This document shows positions 59,084 through 64,000 of a stretch of 64,000 bases of DNA, in pieces. A program made the position numbers and the translations under genes. The notes under the pieces are model-generated. The model worked only from the letters and a program-made list of their open reading frames with translations, did no database searches and had not been told where the DNA came from. Where the stretch lies: assembly GCA_015075405.1 (NCBI GenBank), contig JABTUK010000006.1, positions 62,001 through 126,000 on the forward strand. The letters are read 5' to 3'. This DNA comes from Anaerolineales bacterium. Its GTDB lineage: Bacteria > Chloroflexota > Anaerolineae > 4572-78 > J111. Each line of letters begins with the position of its first letter. The first letter of the stretch is position 1.

Positions 59084-60565
59084 ATGACGCCACGATCGTT
59101 GCTCAAAACAAACCAAACTTTAAACGTATCCCGCCGTTCAGCCGCCGATCTGTTGACCTGGCCGCTGCTTGGCCCTTTTTTGCGCTGGCGACACGCCCGG
59201 CGGACGCTGCAAACGGTTCTGCTAATTGCCAGCGGGTTTATTGTTTTTGATGGCCTGTTTGGGCCGCAACAAGCGCCCAAAAACCTGGCTACGGTTACGG
59301 CCTGGGTTCACTACCGGGGGCTGGTGGTGCTGGCGTTGCTGCTGGTAGGCAATCTGTTTTGTCTGGCCTGCCCTTTTATGCTGCCGCGTGAGGCCGGGCG
59401 CTGGCTCGGCCTGCGCTTGGGCTGGCAGCGGGTTACGCCTCGGGTGATGCGGAATAAGTGGCTGGCCGTCAGCTTGTTGGTTCTCTTTTTTATAGCCTAT
59501 GAACTGTTTAGTTTATGGGCCAGCCCCTGGTGGACGGCCTGGATCATTGCCGCTTACTTTGTGGGGGCGCTGGTGGTAGATACCTTTTTTCAGGGGGCGG
59601 CTTTTTGCAAATATGTCTGCCCGCTGGGCCAATTCAACTTTTTTGGCTCGCTCAACAGCCCGGCTGAGATCAAAATTCGCAGCGCGGCCACCTGTAGTGC
59701 CTGCTCCACCAAGGATTGTATCGCCGGGAATAGGCGCACCGGCCAGCGCGGCTGCGAGTTGTGGTTGTTCCAGGAGAAAAAGGTGGGTAACCTGGATTGC
59801 ACGTTTTGCCTGGACTGTGTTCACGCCTGTCCGCACGATAATATTGGACTGCTGGCCCGCATCCCTACCCAGGAACTGTGGGCCGATCCCCGCCGTTCCG
59901 GGCTTGGCCGCTTTAGCCAGCGTTGGGACCTGGCCGCCCTGGTGATCGTGTTAACATTTGGGGCCTACCTGAACGCCTTTGGCATGATTAGCCCGGTCTA
60001 CGTGCTGCGGCAAAATCTGGCTAACTGGCTCGGCCTCACCTCCGAAATACCGGGCCTGCTGTTGATTTTTATTATCGGTTTTACCCTTATTCCGGCGGTT
60101 CTTTTAACGGTTACCAGCTTTCTCAGCCGCCGCCTGGCCGGCCAGAGCCACGAACCCCTAGGCCTGATTGCCCGCCGTTTTGTTTTCAGCCTGGCCCCGC
60201 TTGGCTTTGGTATGTGGCTGGCTCATTACGCCTTTCATTTTCTCACCGGCGCGTTAACCCTGATCCCGGTGCTGCAAGCTTACCTTAACGATAGCGGCTT
60301 TGCCGCCGGCCAGCCCTACTGGCAGCTTGGCCCCCTGGTCCCTCTCGATTGGCTTTTTCCCATCCAGGCGGTCTTTCTTTACCTGGGTTTGTTTGGTTCG
60401 CTGGTAGTCGCTTTTCAGATTGCCCTGCACCACTATCGAAATCGAGCTATTGCCCTGCGCGCTTTCCTACCCTGGGGCGGCCTGGCCTTGCTGATGCTAG
60501 TCGCCGCCCTGTGGATCATGTTCCAGCCGATGGAGATGCGGGGCACGATTTTTATGGGGTTGTGA
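59084..60565 (+). CDS. Membrane-bound 4Fe-4S polyferredoxin-like protein (NapH/CcoG type)
   Basis: Start placed at ATG 59084 because an extended -10 element lies just upstream; the frame is open from 58958. 493 residues with about ten hydrophobic helices and two iron-sulfur motifs. FCKYVCPLGQFNFFG plus CSACSTKDC, and CTFCLDCVHACPHDNIG, together carry the Cys-rich ferredoxin signatures of NapH/CcoG/NosR-like proteins. It may move electrons across the membrane or help metal-centre assembly. Divergent from ctaC, so a role near the oxidase is plausible. Confidence 0.82.
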   Translation: MTPRSLLKTNQTLNVSRRSAADLLTWPLLGPFLRWRHARRTLQTVLLIASGFIVFDGLFGPQQAPKNLATVTAWVHYRGLVVLALLLVGNLFCLACPFMLPREAGRWLGLRLGWQRVTPRVMRNKWLAVSLLVLFFIAYELFSLWASPWWTAWIIAAYFVGALVVDTFFQGAAFCKYVCPLGQFNFFGSLNSPAEIKIRSAATCSACSTKDCIAGNRRTGQRGCELWLFQEKKVGNLDCTFCLDCVHACPHDNIGLLARIPTQELWADPRRSGLGRFSQRWDLAALVIVLTFGAYLNAFGMISPVYVLRQNLANWLGLTSEIPGLLLIFIIGFTLIPAVLLTVTSFLSRRLAGQSHEPLGLIARRFVFSLAPLGFGMWLAHYAFHFLTGALTLIPVLQAYLNDSGFAAGQPYWQLGPLVPLDWLFPIQAVFLYLGLFGSLVVAFQIALHHYRNRAIALRAFLPWGGLALLMLVAALWIMFQPMEMRGTIFMGL

Positions 60566-60676
60566 GGGGTGGGTGAAAATATAGTTGGGCCGCTTCTGTA
60601 TCTTGTGTACACCTTGTGTATAATGCTCTTTAAATAGCCTTACTCTCTCCATCCACCATATTTACAGGGGATCGAC

Positions 60677-61273
60677 ATGAAAATCAATTACGTCCTCATC
60701 GATTACGAGAATGTCCAACCCAAGGCGCTTGATCTTCTTAACCAAGAGCATTTCCAAGTGCTTGTTTTTGTTGGTGCTCACCAGACCAAAATCTCACTCG
60801 AAACCGCTGCGGCGCTTCAACGCTTCGGCTCCCGCGCCCAGTACATCCAAATCTCTGGCAATGGCGCCAACTCTCTGGACTTTCATATTGCGTTCTACAT
60901 TGGCCAACTTTCCGCACAGCAACCAGATGTTTACTTCCATATCATCTCAAAAGATACAGGTTTTGATCCTCTAATTCAACATCTCAAGGCATTAAAGATA
61001 CGCGTTTGCCGGTCTCGTGACGTAACCGATATCCCCCTTGTGAAAGCATCAACTGCGACTTCCCAATCAGAAAAGCTTGCTGTTATCATTGCGAACTTTC
61101 AGCAGCGTGGTACCTCCAAGCCGAGGACAGTAAAGACCTTAACCAGTACTCTCAACGCGCTTTTTCAAAAACGTCTTTCTGATGACGAGCTTGCCACACT
61201 CATTCAGGATTTACAACAACAAGGCATTATCACTATTGAGGAGACGAAAGTCAGTTATTTATTACCGACATAA
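60677..61273 (+). CDS. PIN/NYN-like domain protein
   Basis: 198 residues. YVLIDYENVQPKALDLL (first Asp in DYEN), FVGAHQTKISLETA, GNGANSLDFHIAFYIG (second acidic cluster) and YFHIISKDTGFDPLIQHLK (SKDTGFD, third acidic cluster) follow the metal-dependent RNase fold of NYN/PIN_7 proteins. The C-terminal 60 residues look like a small winged helix (LTSTLNALFQKRLSDDELATLIQDL). It probably cleaves or binds RNA. Such genes are sometimes found in defence islands, but none is adjacent. A TATAAT box lies at 60619-60624. Confidence 0.85.
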   Translation: MKINYVLIDYENVQPKALDLLNQEHFQVLVFVGAHQTKISLETAAALQRFGSRAQYIQISGNGANSLDFHIAFYIGQLSAQQPDVYFHIISKDTGFDPLIQHLKALKIRVCRSRDVTDIPLVKASTATSQSEKLAVIIANFQQRGTSKPRTVKTLTSTLNALFQKRLSDDELATLIQDLQQQGIITIEETKVSYLLPT

Positions 61274-61351
61274 CCAATGAGAACTAATTGTCAACTCGGC
61301 GGCCCAACAAGCAAATGTACCCGATGCCTTGGACTTGGCGTTTATTTTTAT

Positions 61352-61494
61352 GGTGGCGACGATGTCATCGCCACCCGTCCTCAACCGGCTTGAGCCGCCG
61401 CAGCGCGGGCCTGGGTGAATACCTGATCCCCTGTCCAAACGCAGCGGCGGATTAAAATCCGGCGAGGATAGGTTACGGTTTCAAAACCGTAACC
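61352..61494. repeat. Cluster of perfect short hairpins
   Basis: GGTGGCGA/TCGCCACC (61352-61375), CGGCTTGAGCCG and GGTTACGGTTT/AAACCGTAACC (61471-61494). A TGACTAC-type array (61503-61543) follows up to the SD AAGGAGG of the next gene. I see no gene in 61274-61555. Confidence 0.7.
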
Positions 61495-61555
61495 AGCACG
61501 AAAAAGCAACTGATAACTGGCTACTGACTACTGATAACTATCATAAGGAGGAATC

Positions 61556-62533
61556 ATGCTGTTCATCACCAATCGTGTCCTTGACCAATCCATAAAACTG
61601 AAAGTGGGCCGAAAAATCACCTTTAAGTTGAGCGACAACCAGGCTCAGCAGTCGGTCTACTTCTGCCGGCGCAATGCGATAGATGATTATGAAGAAGTGG
61701 GCAGCCAGAATTTCCTCGACGAGTTAAAAAACTCGCCTTACAACCAGATGCTGGTGTATTTGCACGGCTATTCAAATTTACCGGAACCTTCTGTATTCCC
61801 CAGGGCCGAACTGCTGCAATGGTTGTTTGACCAGCAGAAAAAAAATGAAGTGCTGGTGCTGCCGATGATCTGGCCCTGTGATGCTGATATGGGCGCGGTA
61901 CAGGATTATTTTGATGACCAGATTGCCGCCGATGCCAGCGGCTATGCCTTTGCCCGGGTCTTTGAAAAATTCCTCGGCTGGCGCGATGAAAGCAGTAACC
62001 TGAGCGCCCCCTGCCTGAAACGCATCAACATCCTGGCCCACTCGATGGGCAACCGGGTGCTGCGAGCTACCTTTGACAATGTGGTTCATTACTACCGGCC
62101 CAGCGGCGTACCGCTTATCTTTCGTAACATTTTCATGGCCGCCGCCGATGTGGTCAATGAATCGCTTGAGGAAGATCACGGGGGCAAATATATCTGTGAT
62201 GCGGCCCGCAATGTGGTTGTTTATTACGCCTCAGACGACCTGGCTTTGCGGGCCAGCAAGGTGGCTAATTTGAAAAACGATGTGGCTTCGCGCCGGTTGG
62301 GCCATACCGGGCCGGAGGATATGGCCAAAGTGCCAAAAAACGTCTATGCTATTGATTGTGACGATTTTAATAGCAAATATGATACCTTTGGCCATACCTA
62401 TTTTTCGACCGACTCGTTAGGAAATCCGGGCCTCGTGTTCCGGCACATGTGGGAAGCGATTCGCACCGGCCGGGTGCCCATGCCCCACCCCGATGACCGG
62501 ACCTTGATTTTAACAACGTCCTTTTTCAAATAA
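61556..62533 (+). CDS. DUF900-type alpha/beta hydrolase
   Basis: 325 residues, no signal peptide. YNQMLVYLHGYSNLPEPSVF gives the oxyanion-hole region (HGY), and RINILAHSMGNRVLRATF gives the nucleophile elbow (Ser in AHSMGN). Asp and His of the triad probably lie in YASDDLALRASK and FGHTYFS. This is the DUF900 pattern of cytosolic serine hydrolases with unknown substrates. SD AAGGAGG. Followed by a secreted/membrane protein 16 bases later. Confidence 0.88.
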   Translation: MLFITNRVLDQSIKLKVGRKITFKLSDNQAQQSVYFCRRNAIDDYEEVGSQNFLDELKNSPYNQMLVYLHGYSNLPEPSVFPRAELLQWLFDQQKKNEVLVLPMIWPCDADMGAVQDYFDDQIAADASGYAFARVFEKFLGWRDESSNLSAPCLKRINILAHSMGNRVLRATFDNVVHYYRPSGVPLIFRNIFMAAADVVNESLEEDHGGKYICDAARNVVVYYASDDLALRASKVANLKNDVASRRLGHTGPEDMAKVPKNVYAIDCDDFNSKYDTFGHTYFSTDSLGNPGLVFRHMWEAIRTGRVPMPHPDDRTLILTTSFFK

Positions 62534-62549
62534 AATTACATTTTATGTT

Positions 62550-63140
62550 ATGAAGTTACCTTTGCTCTCATTGAAATCTTGTCGCCCTAGACTCCAATTT
62601 ATTATTGGGCTTTTGCTGCTCATGACTCTACTCATGCCAGCGGCAGTTCAAGCCATTGGCCCCGGTACAGGTGGCAGCAAAATCAGGGTCAGCGATGAGC
62701 GGATTGGGCCTTACATTCTGCTGGTGGCTACCTCGCCCCTGCCGGTGACGGTGGGCCAGATGAGCGTTTGGGTCCGGGTGACAGATATTCACACCAACCA
62801 ACTCAGGCGCGATGCCGTTGTCACCATTCAGGCCACCCCCCGTGAGGGCGGGGAAACGCTCACCGCCGAAGCGAGCCACAAAAACGCCGGCAATGATTAT
62901 GATTATGTGGCTCATTTTGAGGTGCAAAATACAGGCCAGTGGGATGTTACCGTGTCTGTAACGGGTGAACCCGGTGAGGCCGAGGTCGCTTTCACCGAAA
63001 CCGTCACCCAGGGGTTGAGCCTGGGCCTGCTGCTGGGCCTGGCTATTCCCTTTATTGTGTTGGCAATAATGGTTGGGATTTATCTGTGGCGGCGTTCAGC
63101 AGGGCTGCAAAACTCAGTAGCTCCAATTGTCGAGGAGTGA
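62550..63140 (+). CDS. Secreted protein with beta domain and C-terminal membrane helix
   Basis: 196 residues. Signal peptide (LIIGLLLLMTLLMPAAVQA region), then a beta-sandwich-like domain (ISVWVRVTDIHTNQLRRDAVVTIQATP; GQWDVTVSVTGEPGEAEVAF) similar to YtkA/FixH-like copper- or transport-associated domains. The C-terminal helix (LGLLLGLAIPFIVLAIMVGIYLW) is followed by RRS. The last residues NSVAPIVEE and the TGA stop come from a palindromic repeat beginning at 63114, so the natural tail has been replaced. Function unknown. Confidence 0.75.
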   Translation: MKLPLLSLKSCRPRLQFIIGLLLLMTLLMPAAVQAIGPGTGGSKIRVSDERIGPYILLVATSPLPVTVGQMSVWVRVTDIHTNQLRRDAVVTIQATPREGGETLTAEASHKNAGNDYDYVAHFEVQNTGQWDVTVSVTGEPGEAEVAFTETVTQGLSLGLLLGLAIPFIVLAIMVGIYLWRRSAGLQNSVAPIVEE

Positions 63141-63306
63141 GGCACGCCTTCGTGCTGAACGGAGCCGCACGAAGGCGTGCTGGCTCCTCAAATTTGGATC
63201 TACTCAGTCTCAGTAGATCCAAATTTCCCGTAAGGGTGGCATCCCTATGCCGCCCGCTGACGCATAGGGATGCGCCAGCTACGGTGAAAAATTGGATCCA
63301 CTGAGA
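63114..63306. repeat. Two tandem nested palindromes with the same arms and different cores
   Basis: Element A (63114-63207): arms TCAGTAGCTCCAATT / AAATTTGGATCTACTCAG around the GAGGAGTGAGGCACGCC stem, as in the coding copy at 47024. Element B (63209-63306): arms CTCAGTAGATCCAAATTT / AAATTGGATCCACTGAG around the double-hairpin core CCGTAAGGGTGGCATCCC ... GATGCGCCAGCTACGG, as at 31386. Confidence 0.93.
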
Positions 63307-63332
63307 CTTTTAAAGAAGAGTTTATGAGAGGA

Positions 63333-64000
63333 CTATAGCTCTCCTGCCCCGGCGGAGGCCTGGCAGATATAAACGGTCGCCTCCAGGCCGGAAGCAGCCG
63401 GATATTTTTGGGCAATTGCCGCTTCTACGGCAGGCGCAAGCTCCTGCGGGGCCAGGGCGACCACGCAGCCGCCAAAGCCGCCGCCGGTCATCCGCACCCC
63501 TCCAGCCTCGCCAATCACTTCGCCAATAATCTCAACCAGGGCGTCAATCGGCGGGACAGTAATCTCAAAATCGTCGCGCATGGAAACATGCGACTCGGCC
63601 ATGAGCTGGCCCATCCGCTTCAAATCGCCCTGGGCTAAGGCTTCAGCCGCCGCTTCGGTGCGGGCATTTTCGGTGATGACGTGGCGGGCGCGTTTGGCCA
63701 CCGTGTCATCCAATTCGTCGGCGTGCAGGGCAAAGACATCAGGTGAAACATCGCGCAGGGCCGGCACGCCAAAGTGAGCGGCCGCCGCTTCACACTCCCG
63801 GCGGCGGGTGTTGTACTCGCTGTCCACCAACCCGCGCTTGACATTGCTGTTGGCAATAATCACCGCCACCCCCGGCGGAATCGGCACGGCTCGTTCGTCC
63901 AGGCTGCGGCAGTCAATCAGCAGGGCATGATCAGCCTGGCCCAACGCGGCAATAAATTGGTCCATAATGCCGCAACGCATCCCCACAAAATCATTCTCCG
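63333..64000 (-). CDS. galK: Galactokinase, C-terminal part (5' end outside window)
   Basis: The frame runs off the right edge. It starts ENDFVGMRCGIMDQFIAALG (catalytic Asp in the IMDQF motif), contains VIIANSNVKRGLVDSEYNTRRREC, and ends with the GHMP glycine motif GGVRMTGGGFGGCVVAL. Galactokinase phosphorylates galactose for the Leloir pathway in the cytosol. About 220 of about 390 residues are present. Intergenic bases 63307-63332 contain no features. Confidence 0.95.
   Translation of the reverse strand, partial: ENDFVGMRCGIMDQFIAALGQADHALLIDCRSLDERAVPIPPGVAVIIANSNVKRGLVDSEYNTRRRECEAAAAHFGVPALRDVSPDVFALHADELDDTVAKRARHVITENARTEAAAEALAQGDLKRMGQLMAESHVSMRDDFEITVPPIDALVEIIGEVIGEAGGVRMTGGGFGGCVVALAPQELAPAVEAAIAQKYPAASGLEATVYICQASAGAGEL

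Overview
The window looks like a chromosomal piece of an aerobic member of the Chloroflexota (Anaerolineae/Caldilineae-like). This placement is inference. It rests on the CtaA-CtaB fusion beside a caa3-type oxidase, the AQCGG-type lipoprotein signal with a PTEAAA linker, the run of very large family-39-type membrane glycosyltransferases with beta-rich C-terminal modules, and the mid-50s GC feel. No marker gene such as rRNA is present to prove it.

Layout. (1) 1-10 kb: a nucleoside-type ABC import operon on the + strand. It holds a deaminase-type amidohydrolase (cut by the window edge), an internally duplicated BMP-family binding lipoprotein, two permeases and a double-cassette ATPase, followed by a cyclodeaminase-like protein, a 2-hydroxyacid dehydrogenase homologue lacking its catalytic Arg, and a PHP phosphoesterase. 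(2) 10-11 kb: a small secreted protein and tRNA-Leu(UAG) with a clear promoter. (3) 11-21.3 kb: a type I restriction-modification island on the - strand (hsdM, hsdS, hsdR, YgjP-like metallopeptidase) that also carries a ClpP-fold SDH-type protease and a PemK/MazF-like toxin. An IS5-family element of 1097 bp with a 3-bp target duplication splits hsdS, and removing it restores the hsdS frame exactly. (4) 21.8-37 kb: housekeeping and mixed genes: an M29 aminopeptidase, an AAA ATPase, folB-folK-folE, a GAF/PAS histidine kinase, a cupin, a choline-kinase-like protein, ATP-grasp, YggX, a phosphoesterase, a formyltransferase and 6-phosphofructokinase. (5) 37.4-48.1 kb: four giant GT-C-type membrane glycosyltransferases. 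(6) 48.2-51.6 kb: an HD hydrolase, a second orphan histidine kinase, a Fur-family regulator and a type III polyketide synthase. (7) 51.9-60.6 kb: the cytochrome oxidase locus, split between + (ctaE, ctaF) and - (ctaC, ctaD, ctaA-ctaB) strands, with small membrane proteins and a polyferredoxin-like protein. (8) 60.7-64 kb: a PIN/NYN-like protein, a DUF900 hydrolase, a secreted/membrane protein and a partial galactokinase.

The most unusual content is the repeats. Nearly every intergenic gap contains short tandem arrays whose units are almost all 7 bp (some 8 bp). They are often followed by their own inverted copy, and they abut or even supply the stop codon of the upstream gene. The same words occur in frame inside three of the giant glycosyltransferase genes, where they encode hepta- or octapeptide repeats. 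A second layer is made of nested palindromes whose outer arms and inner cores appear to be exchangeable between loci. One such palindrome lies inside a coding sequence and another supplies a gene's stop codon. I think this modular repeat system is the best candidate for something little described here.

Limits: everything is from reading the sequence. Family names rest on recognised motifs, with no searches run, and several translation starts are inferred from Shine-Dalgarno (SD) spacing.
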